DNA of 51,443 nt from Parcubacteria group bacterium RIFCSPLOWO2_01_FULL_48_18 (GTDB lineage: Bacteria; Patescibacteriota; Minisyncoccia; UBA6257; WO2-01-48-18): NCBI GenBank assembly GCA_001824435.1, contig MHXH01000021.1, forward strand, positions 1 through 51,443, in the 5' to 3' direction. The notes beneath the pieces were generated by a model. The model was not told the DNA's origin. It did no database searches and worked only from the letters and a program-made list of their open reading frames with translations. Made by a program: the position numbers and the translations under genes. Shown piece after piece: positions 35,890-44,973 of the stretch (position 1 is the first letter of the stretch; the number at the start of each line of letters is the position of its first letter).

Positions 35890-35924
35890 ACAAAACAATC
35901 CCGCATTCTGCGGGATTGTTTTGT
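35890..35924 (+). terminator. Strong terminator after metzincin-like gene
   Basis: A 16-bp perfect stem, ACAAAACAATCCCGCA and its complement, with loop TTC, followed by TGTTTC. It also has an A-rich upstream side and could act in both directions. Confidence 0.8.
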
Positions 35925-35963
35925 TGTTTCTGGATCGGCCGGGTGGTTACAAAATTGTTGTTG

Positions 35964-35993
35964 TTGACATAAATTAAGCATCCGATATATACT
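35964..35993 (+). promoter_or_regulatory. Promoter for cytochrome c gene
   Basis: TTGACA (35964-35969), 18-base spacer, TATACT (35988-35993), 43 bases before the start codon. Confidence 0.7.
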
Positions 35994-36036
35994 TTAAAAG
36001 GAAATTTAATAATTTAACAGGCGTACGGGGGCAAAT

Positions 36037-36429
36037 ATGCGGCGACTGGTCAGTTTGCCTAGGCTAGTTACGGGTGTCTTTCTTGGTTCTATCGTTATTG
36101 CGGCGTTTTCCAACCGCTCTCTCGCTGGCTCGCATAATACAGATTTATCCCTAGTGCCATACGATAGCGCAAACCTCTACAAACGGTACTGTCAGGCATG
36201 TCATGGCGAACGAGGTGACGGAAAGGGTCCTGCCGGAAAGGCGATGAATCCGTCGGCCACCAGCTTTCTCACCATGTCAGATACGACAAGCGTAGAATAC
36301 ATTTTCCAAGTGACAACTCAAGGAAAAGGATCAATGCCGGCTTGGAAAAATCTATTGAATGACGCGGATCGACGTTCGATTGCGGAGTATATCAAAAGGG
36401 CATTTATATCAAACCCGCAGAAGAAATGA
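36037..36429 (+). CDS. Class I c-type cytochrome, secreted
   Basis: 130 residues. Signal peptide to about residue 30, heme attachment CQACH in LYKRYCQACHGERGDGKGPAG, and the Met axial ligand in GKGSMPAW. Monoheme cytochrome of the c6-like type. It would carry electrons outside the membrane, and a natural acceptor in this window is NirK. Needs a cytochrome c maturation system, which is not seen here. Confidence 0.9.
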   Translation: MRRLVSLPRLVTGVFLGSIVIAAFSNRSLAGSHNTDLSLVPYDSANLYKRYCQACHGERGDGKGPAGKAMNPSATSFLTMSDTTSVEYIFQVTTQGKGSMPAWKNLLNDADRRSIAEYIKRAFISNPQKK

Positions 36430-36461
36430 AAGTCTCACTTGGAGTCATCTGATTAATTTTT

Positions 36462-36548
36462 ATGTCAGCAGTTTGGATGGTCGGTTTCCCGCTCGCCATT
36501 TTTTACATAGTTCACGGCTTTGGAAAGAAGAACGAACAAAGTGAGTAA
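36462..36548 (+). CDS. Candidate 28-residue membrane peptide
   Basis: ATG opens MSAVWMVGFPLAIFYIVHGF followed by GKKNEQSE and stop: a single hydrophobic helix and a charged tail. It sits 32 bases after the cytochrome stop on the same strand. Small helper peptides of respiratory complexes have this shape, but no ribosome binding site is close, so it is tentative. Confidence 0.4.
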   Translation: MSAVWMVGFPLAIFYIVHGFGKKNEQSE

Positions 36549-36654
36549 AAGCAGGGGTTAAAATTGATCCTGCTCCGCTAGTTGCGGGGCATTTTGTTTA
36601 TGATTTTGAAACTTCAAGATAAAATCGCAGATTTTCTCGATACTAAAACTAACC

Positions 36655-36900
36655 TTGCATCCCAACAAGCTCGTTATTCGCAAGTATCGGCTTAATTTAC
36701 CCAAAGCTCGCGTGCTTCGCATTAAAGTCCGCCGCAGATTGCTCAGGAAACTCAAGCAGCGCGCCCGCGAGTTTCGTGCCGGCGAGATTACAAAAAAAAT
36801 TAAAACGGCTTTCCATAACACAGATGAAAAGCCGCACGATACCAAAACCGCCTTATTTATTATCTCAACGAAACCGCGTTATGACATACGGGTCAGGTAA
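36655..36900 (+). CDS. Very basic small ORF, doubtful
   Basis: Frame rich in Arg and Lys (KARVLRIKVRRRLLRKLKQR and onward), opening at TTG 36655. An ATG at 36600 starts another frame (MILKLQDKIADFL) that stops at 36695. I cannot recognise either. The 373 bases from 36549 to 36921 hold nothing else evident; the region may be a degraded gene. Confidence 0.2.
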   Translation: MHPNKLVIRKYRLNLPKARVLRIKVRRRLLRKLKQRAREFRAGEITKKIKTAFHNTDEKPHDTKTALFIISTKPRYDIRVR

Positions 36901-36921
36901 AAAAATATATCTAACTATCTG

Positions 36922-37308
36922 CTATTTCCATGCTATTATCAACACAGTGTTATCATAAAGTTCCGCACGAAAACCCTGTTGCTCTACAATTACCCCGACT
37001 CTCTCCAGGGCCATTAACCCTAATCGTTCGCTACCATCAAAAAAAACACGGTCAACATAGACATAGGTCCTTGGCTCGCCGCGCTTGGCACTCTTTAACA
37101 TCAATTCTGGCAAAGCGAGCAGAATCTTCACAACCTGCTGTTCAACCCAAGCGCTGTCCGCAGCTCGTTTGGCAGCAATCGCCGAGTCCGTAACAGAAAT
37201 CAGCGCTGCCCGATCAATGTTAATCCGCTGTTCCTGCGCATATACGGGAACGATGAACCCAGCTTCCGCAATAAGAACAGCAACCGCTGCAAATAACAGT
37301 TTTCTCAT
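36922..37308 (-). CDS. Secreted protein of unknown function
   Basis: 128 residues with a signal peptide ending VYA-QEQ at about residue 24, then an alpha-beta chain. GGAGGA precedes ATG 37308. On the minus strand TTGGCA-17 bases-TACTAT upstream (about 37350-37380) could be its promoter. No domain recognised. Confidence 0.6.
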   Translation of the reverse strand: MRKLLFAAVAVLIAEAGFIVPVYAQEQRINIDRAALISVTDSAIAAKRAADSAWVEQQVVKILLALPELMLKSAKRGEPRTYVYVDRVFFDGSERLGLMALERVGVIVEQQGFRAELYDNTVLIIAWK

Positions 37309-37512
37309 CGTATCCTCCGCATGGTATAGGTTTCAAGGTTTCCGGTATATATAGTACACGATGACGCTGTTGTTGCCAAGGGCATCAAGCAATACCAGCA
37401 CAGAGATGTTACGCAGAGCAAATCTCAAGAGAGCGAATGTCTTCGCGATTTCAAGCTCAAATATCCGAACATGGGAAAAAGTAATAGCACAAACTGCGAA
37501 GCCCTCCTTGGC

Positions 37513-38268
37513 TTAAGGCAGTCTTGTCTTGAAAATAAACCGCCCGAGAATGAAACCGATAATGAGGCCCAACGCGCCGATCAGGGACAGCGATAAACTG
37601 CTACTTCCTTGAGCGGGCGCTTGTTGCTGATCATGCACGGGCTCCATGTGTCCGTCCGCATCTTCCGACAACATAAACATTGATTCCGCTTCCTCGGCTT
37701 CAAAAGAAATTTTCATGTCTGCCGTTTCCTTGCTGCCGATTATTCCGCTCGTTCCAAGCGGCGCCGCCGCATCGAAAACGAATTCCGCATCGATCGACTC
37801 AAGCCACTGATTCGCCCTCTTTCCTTCACGCATAAATGTCGGTGGGTCTAAATGAAACACGAGAAGATACTGCTTCGGCTCAAACGCCATACCGGCGCCG
37901 TAGTGAAAATTGCCGCCGAACATTCCATCAAGCTCCTTCTCGATGGGGGTACCGCCACCCTGCGGTGTCGCCGTAACGGTAATTTTCATACCGGGGATCC
38001 TGTATCCTTCCAGCGTCTCCGCCTTCACCTCAAGGTGATGCGTTTCTCCGGGAGCGGGCTTTACCTCGGTTACGCCAGCGGGCGCCATCATGCCGTCGGG
38101 CTCGTCCGAATGAGCGCGCGCGACTTTTCCAAAAATAACCGCCGGGAGCAACAGCATACAAACGACGATCACCGAACCCACCACCGTAGTCCATGCCTCG
38201 GCATTCTTAAAAACTTTCGTTTGTGTGAACATTGATTTTATTATTACTATTTTATTTCCTGCATCCAT
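37513..38268 (-). CDS. P19/Tp34-like periplasmic metal-binding protein, membrane-anchored
   Basis: About 240-251 residues (start ATG 38268, or 38232 reading MFTQTKVF). N-terminal membrane segment (about 27-47), beta domain with YRIPGMKITVTATPQGGG and GGNFHYGAGMAFEPKQYLLVFHLDPPTF, then a C-terminal membrane anchor (LIGALGLIIGFILGRFIF). The HYG...PP pattern is that of the P19/Tp34 family (Fe2+ or copper binding, PF10634). In Campylobacter P19 works with an FTR1-like permease; no permease is present here. Metal not determined. Confidence 0.7.
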   Translation of the reverse strand: MDAGNKIVIIKSMFTQTKVFKNAEAWTTVVGSVIVVCMLLLPAVIFGKVARAHSDEPDGMMAPAGVTEVKPAPGETHHLEVKAETLEGYRIPGMKITVTATPQGGGTPIEKELDGMFGGNFHYGAGMAFEPKQYLLVFHLDPPTFMREGKRANQWLESIDAEFVFDAAAPLGTSGIIGSKETADMKISFEAEEAESMFMLSEDADGHMEPVHDQQQAPAQGSSSLSLSLIGALGLIIGFILGRFIFKTRLP

Positions 38269-38312
38269 TCGACAATGGATTACTTCTTATTTTTATAATA
38301 CCACAGATTCTT

Positions 38313-38420
38313 TTCGGAACCAAAGCTAAAAGCAATGTCACCCGGTCACAAACCTCTACTGGTAAGGCCGTTGAGAGCTTTTTAGAGAGTCGTTTTATGT
38401 CTAAAATTATCCTATCGGGG
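38313..38420. repeat. Dispersed repeat, copy A
   Basis: Opens GGAACCAAAGCTAAAAGCAA and continues TGTCACCCGGTC, then GGCCGTTGAGAG and a T-rich tail. CGGTC can pair with GGCCG and ACC with GGT. It lies upstream of the P19-like gene in the 262-base gap before the activator ATPase operon. See copies B-F. Confidence 0.6.
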
Positions 38421-38530
38421 TCAAAAAATTCTGGTTTTCTTGCTGCTGCAGCTTGATTATTTACGCCGATAAATATAGCATTCCACTATAAGGCTCGGGT
38501 ACATTAACAAAAAAATAAGGAAAGAGGCCA

Positions 38531-39385
38531 ATGACAACCGGGCAGCCGAGCCGCGAGATCGGAAAACCGCCCGATTGTCATGCGGCGGGAGTGGATGTCG
38601 GATCAACACAAACTAAAGCTATTGTAGTAAATCGCGGCGGAGAGATTATCGGGCGCAGCCTGATCCCTACCGGGGCAAATGTAATTATGGCCGCTGAAAG
38701 GTCTTTTCTTCTGGCCTTAGAACAGGCAGCAATCGATAGGACGAATATCGGCTGCATCATTAGCACGGGATATGGACGTTATAAGGTTGAATTTGGAAAC
38801 AACCAGATTACCGAAATAATGTGCCATGCGCGCGGCGCTATCGCTATATTTCCCGGCACGCAAACCGTTCTGGATATGGGCGGGCAGGACACAAAAGCGA
38901 TCCGCATACAGCCCGGCGGCGGCGTTGTTGATTTTTGCATGAACGACAAATGCGCAGCTGGTACCGGACGATTTCTCCAGTATGCGGCGGCGGCTCTCGG
39001 CATTAAACTATCTGAGCTTGGTCCGATGGCTCTTCGCGGCACGGACCCTGTCGACATCAGCACCACATGCGCCGTGTTTGCAGAGTCGGAAATATTGTCC
39101 TGGATGGCCAGAGGAAAAAAGATCGAAGACATCTTGCTTGGCGCGCACTACGCCATAGCGTCGCGCTCAATCGGGCTTTTGAGACGGGTGGGCATTGTCG
39201 AAGAGCTGACTTTCACCGGCGGTGTTACCCGCAACGAAGCCATGGTCAAGGTCTTGAGCGAGTTGTTGAAAACAAAGCTGAATATCAACGAAGACTCTCA
39301 TTATATGGGGGCTCTCGGCGCCGCTCTTTTTGCCCTAGATAGGGCATTGTATGTAAAAAACAAAGCCGCGAGCGGGAGTTCATAA
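38531..39385 (+). CDS. Activator ATPase of benzoyl-CoA reductase/2-hydroxyacyl-CoA dehydratase type, first copy
   Basis: 284 residues. ASKHA fold: [14 protein letters not shown] (phosphate 1), [12 protein letters not shown] (phosphate 2), and the conserved Cys residues of [11 protein letters not shown] and [10 protein letters not shown] that hold a [4Fe-4S] cluster between two subunits. It couples ATP hydrolysis to reduction of the catalytic subunits. The stop overlaps the next gene's ATG by one base. Confidence 0.92.
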   Translation: MTTGQPSREIGKPPDCHAAGVDVGSTQTKAIVVNRGGEIIGRSLIPTGANVIMAAERSFLLALEQAAIDRTNIGCIISTGYGRYKVEFGNNQITEIMCHARGAIAIFPGTQTVLDMGGQDTKAIRIQPGGGVVDFCMNDKCAAGTGRFLQYAAAALGIKLSELGPMALRGTDPVDISTTCAVFAESEILSWMARGKKIEDILLGAHYAIASRSIGLLRRVGIVEELTFTGGVTRNEAMVKVLSELLKTKLNINEDSHYMGALGAALFALDRALYVKNKAASGSS

Positions 39386-40182
39386 TGATATACACGGCCG
39401 GAATAGACGTCGGCTCAACATACGTAAAAGCCATTATCCTTAATGAAAACGGCGACTTAGTCGGCAGCGCAATACACAGCACCGGATTTCTTATAGAAGA
39501 AACGTCCAAAAACATGCTGGAAGAAGCGCGCGAAAGAGCCGGCATTAATAGCGCGGATATAGGATGCATAACAACCGCGGGATTCGGTCGGAGTATGGTT
39601 TCCTTCCGAAACACGCAGGTAACCGACCTCATCGCTCAGTCGTGGGGCGTACGCGCACTCTATCCTGCAACGCATACAATTATTGATATCGGCGGACAGA
39701 CAATGAAGGCAATACGCCTTGACGACGGCGGGCGCGTAATGAATTTTCGCCTCAACGACAAATGTGCGGCCGGATCCGGGACATTCCTTGAAAAAACCGC
39801 GCACTATTTAGGATATGGAATTGAGGAAATCGCGCCTTTAGTCGAAAGGTCCACGAAGGCGGTTCCGATATCCGGCATATGCGCCGTATTTGCCGAGTCA
39901 GAAGTCATTAATCACATAAGTCAGGGCGAAAAACCGGAAGACATCATGCATGGAGCGATGCTTTCGTTAACCGAGAGATCCGTGAGCCTTATGAAGCAGG
40001 TGCAAATGCAGCCGGAATTCACGCTTGTAGGCGGCATTATGCGATTTCCCGTAATGGCGCGCGTGCTGCGCGAAAGTCTCGGGGGGGCGGCAAATGTTCC
40101 GCCTGAAAACTTGGCGCAATTCACGGGAGCTATCGGAGCGGCGCTCTTAGCGCGTCGCCATCTGGAGAAAAAAACCGATTGA
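39385..40182 (+). CDS. Activator ATPase, second copy
   Basis: 265 residues, a diverged paralogue of the upstream gene. GIDVGSTYVKAI, IDIGGQTMKAI, NDKCAAGSGTF and [11 protein letters not shown] retain the nucleotide and iron-sulfur sites. Two different ATPase subunits side by side are the mark of class I benzoyl-CoA reductases (BcrA and BcrD); 2-hydroxyacyl-CoA dehydratases normally use a homodimer. Confidence 0.92.
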   Translation: MIYTAGIDVGSTYVKAIILNENGDLVGSAIHSTGFLIEETSKNMLEEARERAGINSADIGCITTAGFGRSMVSFRNTQVTDLIAQSWGVRALYPATHTIIDIGGQTMKAIRLDDGGRVMNFRLNDKCAAGSGTFLEKTAHYLGYGIEEIAPLVERSTKAVPISGICAVFAESEVINHISQGEKPEDIMHGAMLSLTERSVSLMKQVQMQPEFTLVGGIMRFPVMARVLRESLGGAANVPPENLAQFTGAIGAALLARRHLEKKTD

Positions 40183-40279
40183 AAAAATCCGGACACTGCG
40201 GCAATTGAAGATCGCCCAAGTTTGTTATGTGCCTGCGCTCATTCAGAGTTCAGGCCTTTTTTAAACTTTTGTAGAAAAT

Positions 40280-40307
40280 TTGACAGGGTCCTGCTCGGTG
40301 CTATATT
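40280..40307 (+). promoter_or_regulatory. Promoter before catalytic subunits
   Basis: TTGACA (40280-40285), 16-base spacer, TATATT (40302-40307), 41 bases before the first catalytic-subunit gene. It implies a start of transcription separate from the ATPase genes. Confidence 0.6.
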
Positions 40308-40348
40308 GGTATTAGCAACTGAAAAATTCAATAACGAAAAGAGGTCAA

Positions 40349-41449
40349 ATGCACGAAGCGCTTACCTCTATTCCGTGCCGTCGGGAAATAATCCGGGCGC
40401 ACAAAGAAAGCGGCGGACGCGTGGCGGCAGTTTTGCCGATTCACTACCCGCGCGCTCTTTTTCGCGCATTTCAGATCCTGCCGGTCGAATTATGGGGTCC
40501 TCCGGAAATTGATCCGCAATACAGCAAAGCTCATCTCCAGCCTTACGTTTGTCCTCTTGTACACAATGCACTTTCGTATATCACCGGACCGGAGAGCGAA
40601 GTTTTCGACCTTGTTGCCGTTCCGCACACATGCGACTCTCTGCAGGGTCTTTGCAGCATTCTTACCGATCTCATCCTTCCGCGGCAGCCGGTTTTCCCGA
40701 TTTATCTGCCACGGGGCAGGCGGGAAAGCGACGCGCAGTTTCTGGCAAACGAATTTCACGCGCTGTATCGCAAACTGGAAGCGTTAACCTCGCTATCCCC
40801 CTCTGAAGATGAGGTGATGGCGTGCATTCTCCGGGAAGAGGACGCGGATGAAGTTCTCGCGGAACTCAACCGAAAGAGAAAGTTTTTACCGCTCTGTCAG
40901 CGCGACTTCTATCATCTGCTCCGGAGCCGCGAATATCTTCCGGCCGAGCGTTTTTGTGAATTGGCCAAATCATTCCTTGCGAAAGCGGAGAATGAGTCGC
41001 GGGACAAGGGATTGCCGATAATTTTATCCGGAATTGTTCCCGAACCCATGAGTTTATTTGAATTCATTGAACGCGCCGGCGGCGTAGTCGTCGCCGATGA
41101 TCTGGCGTGCTGCGGCCGGCGTCTTTACGGACCGGGCGAAGACAATGATGTATTCCGCCGAATGGCGAAAAGCATTCTCAGCGCCCCGCCGGATTCAACC
41201 CGCGGAAGTTCTATTCAGGAACGCGCGGATCATATGGTGCGCATGGTGAAAATGTCCGGCGCCAAAGCCGTACTATTTTACTGTATGAAGTTTTGCGAAC
41301 CGGAACTGTTCGGCCATCCCCCTTTAAGAGACGAACTCAATAAAATCAATATCCCAACGCTTGTTATAGAAAGCGAATTGAGTGAGGCCTCCCTGAATCC
41401 ATCCGTCGGGTCATTAGAACTTTTTCTGGAGACGATTCTATGCGGCTGA
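40349..41449 (+). CDS. Reductase/dehydratase catalytic subunit, BcrC-like
   Basis: 366 residues of the HgdB/BcrB-C superfamily. Cysteines possibly holding iron-sulfur clusters occur in YVCPLVH (C68), HTCDSLQG (C95), DLACCGRR and FYCMKFCEPE. Size (Thauera BcrC is about 385) and pairing with a 441-residue partner support a class I benzoyl-CoA reductase-like pair. It overlaps the next gene by 10 bases. Substrate could equally be a 2-hydroxyacyl-CoA. Confidence 0.88.
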   Translation: MHEALTSIPCRREIIRAHKESGGRVAAVLPIHYPRALFRAFQILPVELWGPPEIDPQYSKAHLQPYVCPLVHNALSYITGPESEVFDLVAVPHTCDSLQGLCSILTDLILPRQPVFPIYLPRGRRESDAQFLANEFHALYRKLEALTSLSPSEDEVMACILREEDADEVLAELNRKRKFLPLCQRDFYHLLRSREYLPAERFCELAKSFLAKAENESRDKGLPIILSGIVPEPMSLFEFIERAGGVVVADDLACCGRRLYGPGEDNDVFRRMAKSILSAPPDSTRGSSIQERADHMVRMVKMSGAKAVLFYCMKFCEPELFGHPPLRDELNKINIPTLVIESELSEASLNPSVGSLELFLETILCG

Positions 41450-42765
41450 CAGACGCCCTTCGCTACTACGTGAATACACGGGTGATGGGCTGGACCGCCA
41501 TCAGAGTAAATAGGTTGTACTCCGAAATGAAGACGCGATTCCGAAAGGAACGAAAAGACAGCTACACGGCGCCTCCTTTAAGAATTTCTTCGCGCACCAA
41601 AGAAATGATAGCCCGCCATTATTTGGACGGCCGTTTCGCCAAGCCCTATCGAAAAGTGGCATGGGTTACGTCGGGCGCGCCGGTTGAAATACTGAATGCG
41701 CTGGGGTTTCACCTTTTTTATCCTGAAAATCACGGCGCAATATGCGGCGTATCAAGAACCGCGGAGGAAATATCCGGCGAGGCTGAAGACGCGGGATACT
41801 CCCCCGATATATGTTCCTATGCGCGAACAGATATCGGCTCTGCCTTGTCCGGAAAAACGCCGGTCGGTAAATTGCCTCCCCCTGATATTCTCGTAGCATG
41901 CACAAACATATGTCAGACCGTCCTCTACTGGTACGGGTTTCTGGCTCACCACTTCAAGGTTCCGCTTATATTAATAGATACTCCGTTCATCTATACGGAG
42001 GCATCCGACCACTCTATAGAGTACGTGAAGAAGCAACTTGAAGCCGCCGTTCCGATCGCTGAGGGCGTTGCAGGAAAAACACTGGACGAGCGGAAACTGA
42101 AAGACTTTATGTACAAGAGCCGCATTGCCATGGATTTGTGGATGGAAATACTTGGACGAGGCGCCCATAGGCCAACTCCTATTTCGGCATTTGACCAATT
42201 CATTCACATGGCTCCCATAGTAGAAATGCGCGGCCATTCGCACACCATTGATTTTTACGCCGCAATGCTCAAAGAAGTTGATCGGCGTATCGCACATGGT
42301 ATCGGCGCGGTAAAGAACGAAAGAAAGCGTTTGCTGTGGGATAATTTGCCCATCTGGCATAAGTTCCGGTTTCTTTCCGAAACGCTCGGAAAACACGGCG
42401 TAGTGTTGGCGGCTTCCACGTATACGAACGCATGGGCCGAACTGGCTCCCATGATAGATCCGGAGAAGCCTTTTGAATCTGCGGCCCGCGCATATTTGCA
42501 CCCAATGCTCAATCGGGGCGCCGGGCATAAATTGAATACCATGCGGCGCATGATAGAGAAATACAGCCTCGACGGAGTCATACTTCATTCGGATCGTTCC
42601 TGTAAGCCGTATTCCATCGGTCAGATGGATCAACGAACCCTACTGATGTCAGAGTATGGTATCCCCGCGTTACTTCTTGAAGCGGATCATTGCGACCCGC
42701 GGTATTTCACGGACGCGAGAACGACAACCTTGCTTATGGCATTTATTGAAATGTTAGGACAATAA
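41440..42765 (+). CDS. Reductase/dehydratase catalytic subunit, BcrB-like
   Basis: 441 residues, second catalytic subunit. ACTNICQT (about 155), the C-terminal VILHSDRSCKPYSIGQMDQR (Cys ligand) and LLLEADHCDPRYF motifs are typical of BcrB/HgdA-type subunits. Near the length of Thauera BcrB (about 438). Ends the operon at a terminator. Confidence 0.9.
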   Translation: MRLTDALRYYVNTRVMGWTAIRVNRLYSEMKTRFRKERKDSYTAPPLRISSRTKEMIARHYLDGRFAKPYRKVAWVTSGAPVEILNALGFHLFYPENHGAICGVSRTAEEISGEAEDAGYSPDICSYARTDIGSALSGKTPVGKLPPPDILVACTNICQTVLYWYGFLAHHFKVPLILIDTPFIYTEASDHSIEYVKKQLEAAVPIAEGVAGKTLDERKLKDFMYKSRIAMDLWMEILGRGAHRPTPISAFDQFIHMAPIVEMRGHSHTIDFYAAMLKEVDRRIAHGIGAVKNERKRLLWDNLPIWHKFRFLSETLGKHGVVLAASTYTNAWAELAPMIDPEKPFESAARAYLHPMLNRGAGHKLNTMRRMIEKYSLDGVILHSDRSCKPYSIGQMDQRTLLMSEYGIPALLLEADHCDPRYFTDARTTTLLMAFIEMLGQ

Positions 42766-42789
42766 GAGCGGCCTTTTGGCTGCTCTTTT
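42766..42789 (+). terminator. Terminator after BcrB-like gene
   Basis: GAGCGGCC-TTTT-GGCTGCTC (one G-U pair) followed by TTTT, directly after the stop codon. Confidence 0.75.
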
Positions 42790-42813
42790 GCTTGGGCGAT
42801 TTTCGTTTATAAC

Positions 42814-42862
42814 GCGCAGCGGTGTCACCCGACCCGGTACCGGCCCTTGCAGGGCCGTTCTG
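42814..42862. repeat. Dispersed repeat, copy B (weak)
   Basis: GCGGTGTCACCCGACCCGGT followed by ACC and GGGCCGTT, resembling copy C (GTGTCACC...GGTACC...GGCCGTT). Its centre is replaced by a hairpin CGGCCCTTGCAGGGCCG. It lies between the convergent operons. Confidence 0.4.
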
Positions 42863-42882
42863 CCGCTCCTCCGAGTTTTATC

Positions 42883-42911
42883 AAAAGAAAAACGGACAGC
42901 TTGCTGTCCGT
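42883..42911 (-). terminator. Terminator after fused hydratase/dehydrogenase
   Basis: Minus strand ACGGACAGC-AA-GCTGTCCGT followed by TTTTCTTTT, 17 bases past the stop codon. Confidence 0.8.
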
Positions 42912-42928
42912 TGTATATCCAATACCTC

Positions 42929-44971
42929 TTATTCGCCGCCGAGGAGTCCGCGGCGATTCGGAGTAACGCCTGCCCCAAGAATGCAGGCAAGATCAACAAA
43001 TTTTGGCTGCTTGCAAAAACCTCCCGAAACAAGTTTCTGCGCGCTAATGCGCATTTGCTCATAAATGATTCCGGCAAGCGCATCTGCGTCCGCGCTCCCC
43101 GCGGGATCCGCCTTACTATGCCGTATCATCGCAAGGAAAACATCATTCACCTTTACGCGCTTTCCGCGTTTATCATATAGATAGAAACCGCCCCCTGTCT
43201 TTTGCCCGAGAATCTTATTTTCTCCGACGGCTTTGATGAACCGAGAGTAATCGTACGGCTCACGCTGATAGCATCGCCCAAGAACTTTCAACACGTTTAT
43301 GCCCGTATCAAGCCCGACCAAGTCGAGCGTTTCCATAGGCCCCATCACCATGCCCAGTTTCTTGAACGCCCCATCTAGAGCGTCCGGTGATGCCTCACCG
43401 TCAAGCAGGGCCTGCAAACTGAGCGAAAGGTACGGGAAAAGAACGGCGTTTACAATGAATCCGGGGCATGCTTTATCGAGTACGACCGGCGTCTTTCTCA
43501 TTACCCTCACCGCCGCCAGCGCTACCGCCATTGCGCGCGGCGAAGTATGCTCATGGCCCGCCATCTCTACCAGATCCATCATATGAACGGGATTAAAGAA
43601 GTGCATCGCCAGGAATCGCGTGACGTCCCGCAGCGCCGGCGTCAACTCCTCAAGCGGAATCGACGAAGTATTAGTGGCAATTACGGCATCCGGCCGCACA
43701 ACATTCTCCAGTTTTCCGAGAACCTTGTGTTTAACATCCACATCCTCAATAACCGCCTCAACAACCAAGTCGCAATCGCGAAACTCTTCGTAGTGCTCGC
43801 CCACTTTATGGGTTATCAGGCCCATTGTCCGTGAAGCATCTTCCTGGGTCATCTTCCCGCGTTTCACTGATTTCTTCAGAAGCGACTCAAAGAAAATAAG
43901 CGAATCATGAATTGATTTTGCCGAAAGGTCCTGGATGATTACCGGGATGCCACGCAAAGCAAGAACATACGCGATGCCTCTTCCCATGAGGCCCGCTCCG
44001 ATAACCCCGACTTTCTTCGGTGCGTCGGCGGTTTCAGACACCCACTGGCACGAACGCGCTTCCTGCTGGATGAGAAAAATGCTCATACAGCTTCTTGCCG
44101 CCGAAGTTCTCAGGCTCTTGATGAAAAGCTCGCGCTCTTTGGTCCATCCCCTGTCAATGCTCTTCGTGCTGTTCGCAACCGCATCACACGCAAAAATAAA
44201 CGCGGGATAATTGCCTTTCGTTTTCGCGAGCGTCATCTTCTTGGTAGCGCGGAGCATATACGCGCGAAGCAGCGAACGGAGTACCGGAATGCGTTCAACG
44301 CGCGGAAGCGAATGGGCCGCCCTCAGCTCGCCTGAAGCAAGCTGGAGCACGACTTTCTTTGCCTCATTGATGAGTTCACCCTGCTCGACCACACGATCAA
44401 CCAATCCGGCGCGCAATGCGCTCTTGGCATCAAGCGCTTTTCCTCCGACGATCATTTCGAGCGCCGTACGGAATCCGACGGTTCTCGGCAAAAACTGCGT
44501 TCCTCCAAAACCCGGAATAACGCCGAGTTTTGTTTCCGGCAACTCAAACCGCGTCTTGATCTGATTTGAAGCAATACGCATGTCGCAGAAAAGCGTCAAC
44601 TCGAGACCGCCCCCCAGACATTCGCCAGAAATGGCAGCAACGGTCGGAACCGGAGCATCGAGAAGACCTTGGAATATCTTCCGCGCCCTATTCAGCAGTT
44701 CCGACACTTTTTCATCGGAAGCATCCCGAAGCGCCCAAATTTCATTGATGTCGGCGCCGGCGCAAAACGACGTTTCTTTCGCCGATGCAATAACAATGCC
44801 CTTAATTTTATCAATGCTTTGCCATTCGCGGATATCCTGAAGAATATCATCGAGCTCATACAGCGCCTTGCCGTGAAGCACGTTCTGCCTCGGAGCGGAA
44901 TCTAGCCGTAACATCGCAATGCCGCCCTCAAGTGAAACTTTCCAAAACCGCCAACTCTGTCGTCCGCGCAT
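42929..44971 (-). CDS. Fused enoyl-CoA hydratase / 3-hydroxyacyl-CoA dehydrogenase
   Basis: About 680 residues. The N-terminal crotonase part has ISGECLGGGLELTLFCDMRI and PETKLGVIPGFGGTQ with both catalytic Glu positions; the C-terminal part begins GVIGAGLMGRGIAYVLALRG (NAD site) and includes FLAMHFFNPVHMMDLVE and the 3HCDH C-terminal repeats. The order is as in FadB/FadJ but the chain is about 40 residues shorter. ATG 44971 has GAGGAGGT upstream; the frame to 45022 is not used. Two bases after the thiolase stop, so co-translated. Confidence 0.93.
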   Translation of the reverse strand: MRGRQSWRFWKVSLEGGIAMLRLDSAPRQNVLHGKALYELDDILQDIREWQSIDKIKGIVIASAKETSFCAGADINEIWALRDASDEKVSELLNRARKIFQGLLDAPVPTVAAISGECLGGGLELTLFCDMRIASNQIKTRFELPETKLGVIPGFGGTQFLPRTVGFRTALEMIVGGKALDAKSALRAGLVDRVVEQGELINEAKKVVLQLASGELRAAHSLPRVERIPVLRSLLRAYMLRATKKMTLAKTKGNYPAFIFACDAVANSTKSIDRGWTKERELFIKSLRTSAARSCMSIFLIQQEARSCQWVSETADAPKKVGVIGAGLMGRGIAYVLALRGIPVIIQDLSAKSIHDSLIFFESLLKKSVKRGKMTQEDASRTMGLITHKVGEHYEEFRDCDLVVEAVIEDVDVKHKVLGKLENVVRPDAVIATNTSSIPLEELTPALRDVTRFLAMHFFNPVHMMDLVEMAGHEHTSPRAMAVALAAVRVMRKTPVVLDKACPGFIVNAVLFPYLSLSLQALLDGEASPDALDGAFKKLGMVMGPMETLDLVGLDTGINVLKVLGRCYQREPYDYSRFIKAVGENKILGQKTGGGFYLYDKRGKRVKVNDVFLAMIRHSKADPAGSADADALAGIIYEQMRISAQKLVSGGFCKQPKFVDLACILGAGVTPNRRGLLGGE

Positions 44972-44973
44972 GA

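Noticed and set aside
38531-40182. Ordinary sugar kinase or BadF N-acetylglucosamine kinase-like proteins
   Set aside because: The cluster-binding Cys residues (KCAAG and CAVFAE) and the neighbouring catalytic subunits identify activator ATPases.
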